Assembly: GCF_902706295.1 (NCBI RefSeq)
Contig: NZ_CACSJJ010000004.1
Coordinates: 1-64,000, forward strand
DNA length: 64,000 bases
Source: Arthrobacter sp. 18067
Lineage (GTDB): Bacteria; Actinomycetota; Actinomycetes; Actinomycetales; Micrococcaceae
Reading direction: 5' to 3'
Shown: positions 33,070-42,006 of the stretch, one piece after another
How positions within the stretch are numbered: position 1 is the first letter of the stretch
How the letters are laid out: every line of letters starts with the position of its first letter
Made by a program: the position numbers and the translations under genes
The notes under the pieces: model-generated
The model's input: the letters and a program-made list of their open reading frames with translations, nothing else
The model's database searches: none
Told to the model about the DNA's origin: nothing

Positions 33070-34623
33070 TTAGACCTTCGTGTAGCTGTCTTCATCCTCA
33101 TCGCCGTCGGCCTGGCGGACTTCGGGGGCACCGTTGACGGAGGCTTTGGCAGAGGCGAACTTCTCGTTCAGCCGCGAGTGGCGCTGGCCGTAGGCGAAGT
33201 AGATGCCCATGCCGATGACCAGCCAGATCGCGAAGAAGATCCAGGTCTCAACAGCAAGGTTGGTCATGAGGTAGAAGCAGAGCACTGCGGAGACCCACGG
33301 CAGGACCTTGCCGAACGGGACACGGAAGGCGGGCTTCAGGTCCGGACGCTTCTTGCGCAGCACCAGGATGCCCAAGCTCACCATCACGAACGCGGAGAGC
33401 GTTCCGATGTTGATCATTTCCTCGAGCAAGTCCACCTTGGTTACACCTGCCACTACGGCCACCGCTGCGCCACAGATGATCTGCAGACGGGCCGGTGTGG
33501 AGCGCTTTTCGCTGGTCTTGGACAGTGAGCGCGGCAGGAGTCCGTCGCGGCTCATGGCAAGGACCACACGGGACAGGCCCATGAGCAGCACCATGATCAC
33601 GGTGGTCAAGCCCACCAGGGAGCCGAACGCGATGACCTTGGCAGCATCCGTATTGCCCACGGCCTCGAAAGCCGTGGTCAGGGTGGGGTTCTTCACCTCG
33701 GCCAATTGCGTGTAGGAAACCATGCCAGTCAGCGCGAGGGAGACCAGGATGTAAAGCAGCGTCACTACGGCAAGGCCACCGAAGATGCCGCGGGGAAGGG
33801 TCTTCTGCGGGTTCTTCACCTCTTCTGCGGAGGTTGCCACTACGTCGAAGCCGATAAAGGCAAAGAAGACCAAGGCTGCGCCGGCGAAGACGCCCAGCGT
33901 TCCGTACTGGGCCGGAGCGGCGCCGGTGAGGAAGCCGAAGAAGGACTGCTTCATGACATCGGCAGCACCGGAGTCTGTGGGCTCGGAGGCAGGAATGAAG
34001 GGAGTGTAGTTGGAGAACTTCACGTAGCTAAAGCCAACAACAATCACGAACAGGACAACGGCGATCTTGATCAGCGTGAAGACGTTGCCGACGCGGGCGG
34101 ACAACTTTGTCCCCAGCACCAGCAGCACGGTGAAGATCGCGACGATGAGGAAGGCACCCCAGTAGAGGTCAACCCCGCCGACCTTGATTGACGGCGGCAT
34201 GTCCACGCCCATCAGGCCAAAGACCGTACTGAGGTAAATGCCCCAGTACTTGGCGATGACGGCAGCGGCGGTAAAAAGTTCGAGAATGAGGTTCCAGCCA
34301 ATGATCCACGCGAGGACCTCGCCCATGGTGGCGTACGTGAACACGTAGGCGGAGCCTGCCACGGGGATGGCAGTGGCAAATTCGGCGTAGCACATGATGG
34401 CCAGCGCGCACGTGACGGCGGCGATGGCAAAGGAGATGGTGACGGCGGGGCCGGCAAAGTTTGCGGCAGCCTTGGCGCCCACCGAGAAGATCCCGGCGCC
34501 GACAGCAACGGCGACGCCCATGATCATCAAGTCCCAGGTGCTGAGGCTGCGCTTCAGCTTTCGCCCGGGCTCATCGGCATCGGCGATCGACTGCTCGATC
34601 GATTTGGTCCTGAAAATGTTCAT
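33070..34623 (-). CDS. APC-superfamily amino acid permease (CAT-like)
   Basis: 517 residues, about 12 membrane helices. The N-terminal signature VAVAVGAGIFSVGAKAA and PAVTISF, and the segment FIGFDVVATSAEEVKNPQKTLPRGI, are typical of cationic amino acid transporters of the APC family. The C-terminal tail is cytoplasmic and acidic (DGDEDEDSYTKV). Single gene; the preferred amino acid is not deducible. The 164-nt gap to the DUF779 gene holds nothing I recognise. Confidence 0.88.
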   Translation of the reverse strand: MNIFRTKSIEQSIADADEPGRKLKRSLSTWDLMIMGVAVAVGAGIFSVGAKAAANFAGPAVTISFAIAAVTCALAIMCYAEFATAIPVAGSAYVFTYATMGEVLAWIIGWNLILELFTAAAVIAKYWGIYLSTVFGLMGVDMPPSIKVGGVDLYWGAFLIVAIFTVLLVLGTKLSARVGNVFTLIKIAVVLFVIVVGFSYVKFSNYTPFIPASEPTDSGAADVMKQSFFGFLTGAAPAQYGTLGVFAGAALVFFAFIGFDVVATSAEEVKNPQKTLPRGIFGGLAVVTLLYILVSLALTGMVSYTQLAEVKNPTLTTAFEAVGNTDAAKVIAFGSLVGLTTVIMVLLMGLSRVVLAMSRDGLLPRSLSKTSEKRSTPARLQIICGAAVAVVAGVTKVDLLEEMINIGTLSAFVMVSLGILVLRKKRPDLKPAFRVPFGKVLPWVSAVLCFYLMTNLAVETWIFFAIWLVIGMGIYFAYGQRHSRLNEKFASAKASVNGAPEVRQADGDEDEDSYTKV

Positions 34624-34787
34624 AAAAATGCCACATTCTGGATGGGAGTGGTATAGGACTCATCAAGAATAGTGTCCGGCCAATGGACGGCCATATTTAT
34701 CCCAGATAGTGAGACGGCCTGTGGGGCGCGGGGCAGATGTGGCTGATGTGACGAAGGCGGGTTGCCCTCGTCACACCAGCTGTGGAC

Positions 34788-35204
34788 CTAAAGGCTTGGC
34801 ACGTCCCAGTCCATGAGGGTGGAACGGATCAGGAATCGCTTCCCCTCGGGAGACTCAACTGAGAACCCACTGCCACGGCCGGGAACCACGTCCACCGTGA
34901 GATGGGTGTGCGACCAGTAATTGAACTGCTCCTTGGACATCCAGAACTCCAGTGGCTGCGCCCCGCCGTCGGACCCAATATCGAACCGGCCGAGCAACAC
35001 ATCGGAATCACCTGTCAGGAACTCCCCCGCCGGGTAGCACATGGGTGCCGAGCCGTCGCAGCAGCCGCCCGACTGATGGAACATGAGCGGTCCATGCTGG
35101 TCCCATAGCTTGCGGAGGAGCTCCACGGACACTGCGGTGAGCGCCACCCGGGAGAAATCCTCCCCGGGCAGCGTCACCGCGGCTTCCAAGCCGGTATTGT
35201 TCAT
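34788..35204 (-). CDS. DUF779 protein linked to aldehyde/alcohol dehydrogenases
   Basis: 138 residues with the hallmark GGCCDGSAPMCYP cysteine cluster near residue 46 and FWMSKEQFNYWSHTHLTVDV. DUF779 proteins are repeatedly encoded beside aldehyde dehydrogenases; their function is unknown, and the Cys/His cluster suggests a metal site. Its ATG overlaps the stop of the alcohol dehydrogenase gene (ATGA), so it is translationally coupled as the last gene of the operon. Confidence 0.87.
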   Translation of the reverse strand: MNNTGLEAAVTLPGEDFSRVALTAVSVELLRKLWDQHGPLMFHQSGGCCDGSAPMCYPAGEFLTGDSDVLLGRFDIGSDGGAQPLEFWMSKEQFNYWSHTHLTVDVVPGRGSGFSVESPEGKRFLIRSTLMDWDVPSL

Positions 35205-36223
35205 CAGAACTTCAGCACCACACGGCCATCGATCTTGGCGTGCTTCATCTCGTCAAAGACCGCGTTGACTTCGGAGAGTTCCCGCGTTGAGACCGTTGGC
35301 TTGATCTTTCCCTGCGCATAGAACTCCAGTGCCTCTTCAAGATCCTGCCTCGTGCCCACGATCGACCCCCTGACAGTGAGGCCTTTGAGGACGATCTCGA
35401 AGATCGGCGCAGGGAAGTCTCCTGGTGGCAACCCGTTGAAGACGATCGTCCCGCCACGGCGAGCCATCCCGATCGCTTGTCCAAAGGCCGAAGGATGCAC
35501 AGCCGTCACCAGGACTCCGTGGCAACCGCCCGTTTCACGCTGGATCACTTCCGCCGGATCCTCGTGCAGCGCGTTGACGGTCACTTCGGCGCCGTGCTCG
35601 CGGGCCAGTGCCAACTTGTCGTCGGCAATGTCCACCGCTGCCACTCGAAGACCCATGGCCACTGCGTACTGCACGGCGATGTGTCCCAGACCGCCGATCC
35701 CGGAGATAGTGACCCACTGCCCCGGTTTGGCCTCGGTCATCTTCAGGCCCTTGTACACCGTGACGCCGGCACACAGGACGGGCGCAACTTCCACCGGGTC
35801 CGAGCCTTCCGGGATGCGTGCGGCGAACCGTGTGTCCACCAGCATGTACTCGCCAAACGAGCCGTCCACGCTGTAGCCACCGTTCTGCTGCGACTCGCAC
35901 AGGGTTTCCCACCCGGTCCGGCAGTACTGGCAGTCCCCGCAGGCAGACCACAGCCAGGCATTGCCCACCAACTGGCCAATGGCAACATCCGTGACGCCTT
36001 CGCCGAGGGCCACCACTTCTCCCACACCTTCGTGGCCGGGAATGAACGGCGGCGTCGGCTTGACCGGCCAGTCGCCTTCAGCGGCGTGCAGGTCTGTGTG
36101 GCATACCCCCGAGGTGATGAGGCGGACCAACGCCTGGCCGGGACCCGGCGTCGGCCTTTCCACTTCCTGGATCTTAAGATCGGTTCCGAATTCCGTAACT
36201 ACTGCAGCTTGCATGGTGGTCAT
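35204..36223 (-). CDS. Zinc-dependent alcohol dehydrogenase (AdhA/AdhP-like)
   Basis: 339 residues of the MDR superfamily: catalytic-zinc residues in GVCHTDLHAAEGDWP and PGHEGVGEV, the structural-zinc cysteines in CGDCQYCRTGWETLC, and the Rossmann motif GIGGLGHIAVQYA. It interconverts primary alcohols and aldehydes with NAD(P). ATG 36223 is preceded by AAGGAG. It sits 34 nt after the aldehyde dehydrogenase gene and overlaps DUF779, so the operon oxidises an alcohol to an acid through the aldehyde. Confidence 0.9.
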   Translation of the reverse strand: MTTMQAAVVTEFGTDLKIQEVERPTPGPGQALVRLITSGVCHTDLHAAEGDWPVKPTPPFIPGHEGVGEVVALGEGVTDVAIGQLVGNAWLWSACGDCQYCRTGWETLCESQQNGGYSVDGSFGEYMLVDTRFAARIPEGSDPVEVAPVLCAGVTVYKGLKMTEAKPGQWVTISGIGGLGHIAVQYAVAMGLRVAAVDIADDKLALAREHGAEVTVNALHEDPAEVIQRETGGCHGVLVTAVHPSAFGQAIGMARRGGTIVFNGLPPGDFPAPIFEIVLKGLTVRGSIVGTRQDLEEALEFYAQGKIKPTVSTRELSEVNAVFDEMKHAKIDGRVVLKF

Positions 36224-36257
36224 TGACGATCTCCTTTGATCGATGGACAAGACGGAT

Positions 36258-37781
36258 TTAGAAGAAGCCGAGCTTGTTCTCGTTGTAGCTGACCAGAAGG
36301 TTCTTGGTCTGCTGGTAGTGGTCCAGCATCATGGCGTGGTTCTCACGGCCAATACCTGAGGACTTGTAGCCACCGAAGGCAGCACCTGCCGGGTAGGCGT
36401 GGTAGTTGTTGACCCACACGCGGCCGGCCTGGATTTCCCGGCCAGCGCGGTAGGCGACATTTCCGTTGCGCGACCAGACGCCGGCGCCAAGCCCATAAAG
36501 GGTGTCGTTGGCGATGCCAATGGCGTCGTTGTAATCGCTGAACTTGGTGACGGACACCACCGGGCCGAAGATCTCCTCCTGGAAGATGCGCATCCGGTTG
36601 TGGCCCTCAAAGATAGTGGGCTGCACGTAGTAGCCACCTGCAAGGTCGCCGGAAAGCTCTGCCCGGGCACCGCCGGTCAGCACCTTGGCCCCCTCCTGCT
36701 TTCCTATGTCGATGTAGGAAAGGATCTTCTCCAACTGGTCATTCGATGCCTGCGCGCCGATCTGGGTCTCCGTGTCCAACGGGTTGCCCTGGATGATCTT
36801 GTTGGTCCGGGCCACCACGTCTCCCATGAAGGAGTCGTAGATACCTTCCTGGACCAGCGCGCGGGAGGGGCATGTGCAGACTTCGCCCTGGTTGAAGGCG
36901 AAGAGCGTGAAGCCTTCCTGGGCTTTGTCGTAGAAGGCGTCGTCCTGGGAGGCGACGTCGTCGAAGAAGATGTTGGGGCTCTTGCCACCAAGCTCCAGCG
37001 TGACGGGAATGAGGTTGTTGGATGCGTACTGGCTGATGAGGCGCCCTGTAGTGGTCTCGCCTGTGAAGGCGATCTTGCGGATGCGGGAGCTTGAGGCGAG
37101 CGGCTTTCCGGCTTCAACACCGAAGCCGTTGACGACGTTCACTACACCGGCCGGGAGAAGGTCGCCGATGAGTTCCATGAGCACCAGGATGGACGTCGGT
37201 GTCTGCTCGGCCGGCTTGAGGACCACGGCGTTGCCGGCGGCGAGTGCGGGGGCCAGCTTCCAGACGGCCATGAGAATGGGGAAGTTCCACGGGATGATTT
37301 GGCCGACCACGCCCAGCGGCTCTTTGAAGTGATAGGCGGTGGTGTCCTCGTCCAGCTGGGAGAGGTGGCCTTCCTGCGCACGGACGGCTGAGGCAAAGTA
37401 GCGGAAGTGGTCGGCGGCCAACGGAATGTCGGCGTTGAGGGTCTCGCGTACGGGCTTGCCGTTGTCCCAGGTCTCGGCAACCGCGAGGAGCTCAACGTTC
37501 TCGTCAATGCGATCGGCGATCTTGTTCAGGATGGCTGCGCGCTCGGTGGCGGAGGTCTTGCCCCATGAGGGTGCAACTTTGTGCGCGGCGTCAAGGGCAA
37601 GCTCAATATCCTCGGATGTCCCGCGGGCAACTTCGCAGAAGGCCTTGCCCGTGACGGGGGTGATGTTCTCGAAGTAGGCGCCCTTGACCGGGGCAACCCA
37701 CTCGCCGCCGATCCAGTTCTCGTAACGGTCCTTGAACGTGACCTTCGAACCCTCGGCACCCGGCTGTGCGTAAACAGTCAT
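36258..37781 (-). CDS. Aldehyde dehydrogenase (ExaC/AldA-like)
   Basis: 507 residues. General base Glu in [12 protein letters not shown], catalytic Cys in [11 protein letters not shown], and the long [15 protein letters not shown]-terminal block of the acetaldehyde/chloroacetaldehyde dehydrogenase group. It oxidises aldehydes to carboxylates with NAD(P) in the cytoplasm. It is the first structural gene after the GAF regulator, and a perfect palindrome lies 63-85 nt upstream of its ATG, which has a ribosome-binding site (AAAGGAG). Confidence 0.92.
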   Translation of the reverse strand: MTVYAQPGAEGSKVTFKDRYENWIGGEWVAPVKGAYFENITPVTGKAFCEVARGTSEDIELALDAAHKVAPSWGKTSATERAAILNKIADRIDENVELLAVAETWDNGKPVRETLNADIPLAADHFRYFASAVRAQEGHLSQLDEDTTAYHFKEPLGVVGQIIPWNFPILMAVWKLAPALAAGNAVVLKPAEQTPTSILVLMELIGDLLPAGVVNVVNGFGVEAGKPLASSSRIRKIAFTGETTTGRLISQYASNNLIPVTLELGGKSPNIFFDDVASQDDAFYDKAQEGFTLFAFNQGEVCTCPSRALVQEGIYDSFMGDVVARTNKIIQGNPLDTETQIGAQASNDQLEKILSYIDIGKQEGAKVLTGGARAELSGDLAGGYYVQPTIFEGHNRMRIFQEEIFGPVVSVTKFSDYNDAIGIANDTLYGLGAGVWSRNGNVAYRAGREIQAGRVWVNNYHAYPAGAAFGGYKSSGIGRENHAMMLDHYQQTKNLLVSYNENKLGFF

Positions 37782-37843
37782 TGCTAGCTCCTTTGCTGCG
37801 AATCACGGTGGCTGTCGCCATTGATTCGAGCCTAGGAGCGGGG

Positions 37844-37866
37844 AGGTTGCAGCTACGTTGCAACCT
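37844..37866 (-). promoter_or_regulatory. Palindromic operator ahead of the aldehyde dehydrogenase operon
   Basis: Perfect 8-bp inverted repeat AGGTTGCA (37844-37851) and TGCAACCT (37859-37866) with a 7-nt spacer. It lies 12 nt past the stop of the GAF regulator gene and 62 nt before the aldehyde dehydrogenase start, so it is the likely binding site of that regulator. Confidence 0.65.
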
Positions 37867-37877
37867 TGTGATTCAGC

Positions 37878-39221
37878 TCACGCAGACAGTTCGGTGTCGA
37901 TCCGTTCAAGGTCAGCCACGACGGCGGCCCGCTTGGGTGAGCGCGGCGGCAGCAGCTTGAGGAGTGCAAGGCGGAGGTCGGCGTCGTACTTCGCCTCGGG
38001 CAGCTCCGCATACTTGAGGAGCGAATCGACGCTGCCGTCGCTGAGCAGCGCCTCGCGCAGCAAGTGCGCCACACGCTCACGCAACTGCACGACGCCGGGC
38101 GCCTCCGATCGCGGCAGGACCGCACCTTTATAGATTTCCAAGGCAATACGGTGGGCGCCACGTTGCAGGCAACTGAGAACCTGGCCGGAATCGGGAAGCA
38201 ACTCAACTGGTAAGCGGTAGGGCCGGGATTGCGGAACCGCGTCCGGGCTCAGTTCCTGGATCACTTTGCGGAGCCGCACCATCTCGGCCCGCAGGGTCAC
38301 CGAGGATCCGTCCCCGGGGTACAGCTGGGTGCAAAGGTCCTCGGCACTGAGACCGTCAGGGTGGTTGCCCAGGATGGCCAGGATTTCGCTGTGCCGTGCG
38401 GACAAGGACACCGTCCTGCCATCGATGCTGAGCAGGGCCTGGTCCCTTCCCAACAGCTGCAGGCTGTTCCTGTAGAGGGCGTGGCCGGAGGTGGCAGCCG
38501 CGCTCCGGCGTCGTGGTTTTTCACGGACGGCGGCAGCCAGTTGGAGCCGCTCGATCCGCAGTTGGGCCTGCGCAGCAGCAACCGTTGCCTCCACCAGGGA
38601 GAGGGTGTGCGCGGCGACGGCGGTTTCCGTGCCTGTAATGTCCACGACGCCCAGCACGGCGCCGGAATCGGGATCGTGGAACGGAACCGCGGTGCAGCTC
38701 CATGGATGGACCGAGCGTTTGAAGTGTTCGGCACCGGAGATCTGGATGCTGCGGTCAAGGGCCAGCGCAGTGCCTGGCGCGCTGGTGCCCACCGAAGCCT
38801 CGGACCAATCGGCGCCAGCCACGAACATCATGCCTTCAGCACGCCGTTGCATCACGGGGTCGCCATCCACCCACAAGAGCCGGCCGACGTCGTCGCCCAC
38901 TGCCACCAACAGCCCGCTGTCATGGCTGGGTTGGACCAGCAGCTTCTTGATCACAGGCATGATGGTGGCCAGCGGATGCTGCCTGCGGTACTCCTCCAAC
39001 TCATCCTGGTCCATCGCGAGGGGCGCCTCGGCGACGTCCGGATTGGCCTGAAGGCTGGCCGAACGCTGCCAGGATTCACGCACCAAACGGCGGAGGCCCA
39101 CGATATCCTCGGTCGCCCCCAGTCGTAGGGAGTCCAGGCGCTCGTGGCCAACCAAGGCATGCTTCTGGACCAACTCCGCGGCATCGCTGCCTGGAACCGG
39201 CGGATGAATGGGTTTCCTCAT
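37878..39221 (-). CDS. GAF-domain transcriptional regulator of the aldehyde/alcohol dehydrogenase operon
   Basis: 447 residues. The N-terminal ~230 residues match the AcoR-type sensor half (LVRESWQRSA, GDPVMQRRAEGMMFVAGADWSEASVGTSAPGTAL, a GAF core). The sigma-54 AAA+ module is missing; the second half carries a winged helix-like region (SLSARHSEILAILGNHPDG, LRAEMVRLRKVI). This is the actinobacterial form of alcohol/aldehyde-responsive regulators. It is upstream of and co-directional with aldehyde dehydrogenase. Confidence 0.8.
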   Translation of the reverse strand: MRKPIHPPVPGSDAAELVQKHALVGHERLDSLRLGATEDIVGLRRLVRESWQRSASLQANPDVAEAPLAMDQDELEEYRRQHPLATIMPVIKKLLVQPSHDSGLLVAVGDDVGRLLWVDGDPVMQRRAEGMMFVAGADWSEASVGTSAPGTALALDRSIQISGAEHFKRSVHPWSCTAVPFHDPDSGAVLGVVDITGTETAVAAHTLSLVEATVAAAQAQLRIERLQLAAAVREKPRRRSAAATSGHALYRNSLQLLGRDQALLSIDGRTVSLSARHSEILAILGNHPDGLSAEDLCTQLYPGDGSSVTLRAEMVRLRKVIQELSPDAVPQSRPYRLPVELLPDSGQVLSCLQRGAHRIALEIYKGAVLPRSEAPGVVQLRERVAHLLREALLSDGSVDSLLKYAELPEAKYDADLRLALLKLLPPRSPKRAAVVADLERIDTELSA

Positions 39222-39308
39222 CGAACTCCCTGCTAGTTCGCAATGACAGTGCGCTGCGTGTGATGGGCGGCACAGTACCGTGAAGTCTAGTTCGGTGAGT
39301 GGTGAATG

Positions 39309-40748
39309 TCAGCCGCGGGAGATCTGGATCATTTCCTCGCGCGGAACAACCTTGACGCGTTCGCGGACCATTCCATTGCCCGTACCCTCGCCGCCGGACC
39401 AGGAAGCACCCAGGGCGGCTTCGTGGGCGTCCAGCCGGTTCCAGCCTTCCCAAGTGGTGTATTCGATGCCGCGTTCCTCGAGGAGGTCGATGATCGCCTG
39501 CGGATCCGGGTTCTCGGCGGGAGGCAGGGTGAGCCTGTCCTCCAGGAGGAAGCCAATGGTCTCCAGGGCGTCTCCCTTGGTGTGGCCGATCAGCCCGACA
39601 GGTCCACGCTTGATCCAGCCTGTTGCATAGATTCCCGGCACTGGCTCGCCGTCGGCATCCAGGACGCGACCGCCGTCGTTCGGTATGACGCCGCGACGGG
39701 CATCGTACTCAAGCTCCTCCAGCGGTGAACCGTGGTACCCGATGGCGCGGTACACGGACTGGACCGGGTATTCGATGAACTCGCCGGTGCCTTTGACGTT
39801 GCCTGTTCCGTCCAGCTGCATGCGCTCGAACTTGATGCCGGAGACCTGGCCCGGGGTTTCCGGGGAGTCCAGGATTTCCACCGGGCTGTGCAGGAAGTGC
39901 AGGTGGAGGCGGCGGGATGAGGGTTGCTCCGATTCGGCGTGCTCTTCCACCAGCCAGTTGGTCATGGTGTTCACCATGGTCTTGATCTGGTTGTTCGTCT
40001 TGATGGCTTCATCCGAGGCTTCGTCGAACTCGAAGTCTTCCGGGTAGAGCACGATGTCCACGTCCTTGCAGTGGGACAGTTCGCGCAGTTCCAACGGAGT
40101 GAACTTCACCTGGGCCGGGCCGCGGCGGCCAAAGACATGGACGTCGGTGACCGGGGATTTCTTCAGTCCGGCGTAGACGTTGTCCGGGATTTCGGTGACG
40201 AGCAGTTCCTCAGGGTGTTTGACCAACATCCGGGCGACGTCCAAAGCCACGTTGCCGTTGCCGATCACGGCAATTTCCTTGGCGTCAAGCGGCCAGTCCC
40301 GGGGGACGTCCGGGTGCCCGTCGTACCAGGACACGAAGTCGGCGCCGCCGAAGGAACCCTCAAGCTCGACGCCCGGGATGTTCAGGTCCGCGTCCTTGAT
40401 GGCACCGGTGGAGAAGATCACGGCGTCGTAGAAGGCGCGGAAATCGTGGAGCGTCAGGTCCCGGCCGTAGGTCACGTTGCCCAGGAAGCGGATGTCGCCG
40501 CGATCCAACACCTTGTGCAGTGCGTTAACGATGCCCTTGATGCGTGGATGATCCGGGGCCACTCCGTAGCGGATCAGGCCGTACGGCGCCGGGTATGCCT
40601 CGAAGAGGTCGATGCTGACCTCCACGTCGCCGTCTTTGACCTCGTTGGATTTAGTCAGAATGTCCGCGGCATAGACACCTGCGGGACCTGCGCCAACGAT
40701 CGCAACGCGAAGCGGACGTTTGGGGGTGGTTGCGGCTGAGTTGGACAC
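39309..40748 (-). CDS. FprA-like ferredoxin-NADP+ reductase (paralogue 1)
   Basis: About 479 residues. FAD-binding RVAIVGAGPAGVYAAD at the N-terminus, NADP-binding VIGNGNVALDVAR near the middle, and GWIKRGPVGLIGHTKGDA near the C-terminus define the adrenodoxin-reductase/FprA family, which passes electrons from NADPH to ferredoxin. I favour GTG 40748 because GGAAGG lies 7 nt upstream; an in-frame ATG at 40781 adds 11 residues. A close paralogue lies at 61991-63457 beside cobA; this copy stands alone, divergent from rarD. Confidence 0.87.
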   Translation of the reverse strand: MSNSAATTPKRPLRVAIVGAGPAGVYAADILTKSNEVKDGDVEVSIDLFEAYPAPYGLIRYGVAPDHPRIKGIVNALHKVLDRGDIRFLGNVTYGRDLTLHDFRAFYDAVIFSTGAIKDADLNIPGVELEGSFGGADFVSWYDGHPDVPRDWPLDAKEIAVIGNGNVALDVARMLVKHPEELLVTEIPDNVYAGLKKSPVTDVHVFGRRGPAQVKFTPLELRELSHCKDVDIVLYPEDFEFDEASDEAIKTNNQIKTMVNTMTNWLVEEHAESEQPSSRRLHLHFLHSPVEILDSPETPGQVSGIKFERMQLDGTGNVKGTGEFIEYPVQSVYRAIGYHGSPLEELEYDARRGVIPNDGGRVLDADGEPVPGIYATGWIKRGPVGLIGHTKGDALETIGFLLEDRLTLPPAENPDPQAIIDLLEERGIEYTTWEGWNRLDAHEAALGASWSGGEGTGNGMVRERVKVVPREEMIQISRG

Positions 40749-40904
40749 CGTAAGCCCTTCCGAAGCAGTGAGCCACGCCATTGTTGGGGCGCGCAGATTC
40801 CAATTCTAGATGTCGACCTTACGCCAGGCCGCTTATATGGCAGGAGTCACAGAAATTCCCAAACATTGCGGAATATTGCGTCGGCGGATGGTGTTGGCGA
40901 CAAT

Positions 40905-41936
40905 GTGTCGACACCGGAACAGATAACAGCCAGCTCATCCTCTTCAACCCAGCCCACGACGACGACTGTCGGGGGCGGTGGCCGAGGTACCGGCGGGGCT
41001 GGCAAGCCGGTGAGGAGCGAGTCGACGGCGGGGGTCCTGTTCGGCATCGGTGCTTACGGCCTGTGGGGGCTGCTCCCGCTGTACTTCTTCGTTCTGATGC
41101 CGGCAAGTGCCATCGAGATTGTTGCCAACCGGATCGTGTGGTCCCTGCTCTTCTGTGCCCTGCTGATCACCATCACCCGGGCCTGGAAGACTTTCTGGGC
41201 TGCGGTGAAAGATCGTTCTGTGTTCGGTCCACTCGCCCTGGCAGCGGGCTTGATCGCCATCAACTGGCTCACCTACACCTTCGGCGTCACCACCGGCCAC
41301 GCGGTGGAAACCTCCTTGGGCTACTTCATCAACCCGCTGGTATCTGTCCTCCTGGGCGTTTTCGTCCTCAAGGAGAAGCTGCGTCCCCTGCAGTGGGCAG
41401 CAGTGGGTATTGGCTTCGTGGCCGTCGGAGTCCTGACGTTCTCCTACGGGCAGCTTCCCTGGATCGCGCTGATCCTCGCCTTCAGCTTTGGCCTGTACGG
41501 CTTCGTGAAGAAGCGCGTCGGACCCAAGGTTGACGCCCTCACGAGCCTCAGCGTGGAGACCGTGGTGTTGGCCCCCTTCGCTGCCATCACCATGGTGGTC
41601 CTGGGCGTCACGGGTGTGGAAACCCTCACGACTTTGGGCGCCGGCCACTTCTGGCTGCTGGTGGCCTCGGGTGTCATCACCGCCGTGCCGTTGCTCTTCT
41701 TCGGAGCCTCCGCCCGACGCTTGCCCATGACCACCATCGGCTTGTTGCAATACTTCGCCCCGGTCCTCCAGTTCATCGTGGCCCTGACTGTGTTCAACGA
41801 GACCATGACCACGGCCCGCTGGATCGGCTTCTGCGTCGTGTGGCTCGCCCTGGTCCTGCTCACCATCGACATGCTGCGGACCACGCGGAAGAACTCCGTG
41901 TTGAAGAAGAAGGCCCGTCTGGCGGCTGCCCAGTAG
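40905..41936 (+). CDS. rarD: RarD-type EamA permease
   Basis: About 343 residues with ten membrane helices and the RarD signatures GIGAYGLWGLLPLYFF and NWLTYTFGVTTGHAVETSLGYFINP. A Ser/Thr/Gly-rich cytosolic tail precedes the first helix. The start is uncertain: GTG 40905 is used, with a TTG at 40866 as alternative, and neither has a clear ribosome-binding site. Family members are drug/metabolite exporters of unproven substrate. The stop is 4 nt before palindrome copy C. Confidence 0.82.
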   Translation: MSTPEQITASSSSSTQPTTTTVGGGGRGTGGAGKPVRSESTAGVLFGIGAYGLWGLLPLYFFVLMPASAIEIVANRIVWSLLFCALLITITRAWKTFWAAVKDRSVFGPLALAAGLIAINWLTYTFGVTTGHAVETSLGYFINPLVSVLLGVFVLKEKLRPLQWAAVGIGFVAVGVLTFSYGQLPWIALILAFSFGLYGFVKKRVGPKVDALTSLSVETVVLAPFAAITMVVLGVTGVETLTTLGAGHFWLLVASGVITAVPLLFFGASARRLPMTTIGLLQYFAPVLQFIVALTVFNETMTTARWIGFCVVWLALVLLTIDMLRTTRKNSVLKKKARLAAAQ

Positions 41937-41940
41937 TACT

Positions 41941-42005
41941 GCAACGCGGGGTCACTTACGGCCCATGTGAAGGGGAATTATGGGCCGTAAGTGACCCCGC
42001 GTTGC
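41941..42005. repeat. 65-bp palindromic repeat, copy C (perfect)
   Basis: Arms 41941-41966 and 41980-42005 are perfect 26-bp inverted repeats around the 13-nt centre GTGAAGGGGAATT. It fills the gap between the convergent rarD and fucosidase genes. The fucosidase TAA begins 1 nt beyond the right arm, inside an extended TAAAGC/GCTTTA edge. Confidence 0.95.
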
Positions 42006-42006
42006 T

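Noticed and set aside
40749..40904. Shared promoter/operator between fprA paralogue 1 and rarD
   Set aside because: No convincing palindrome or -35/-10 pair could be identified on either strand.
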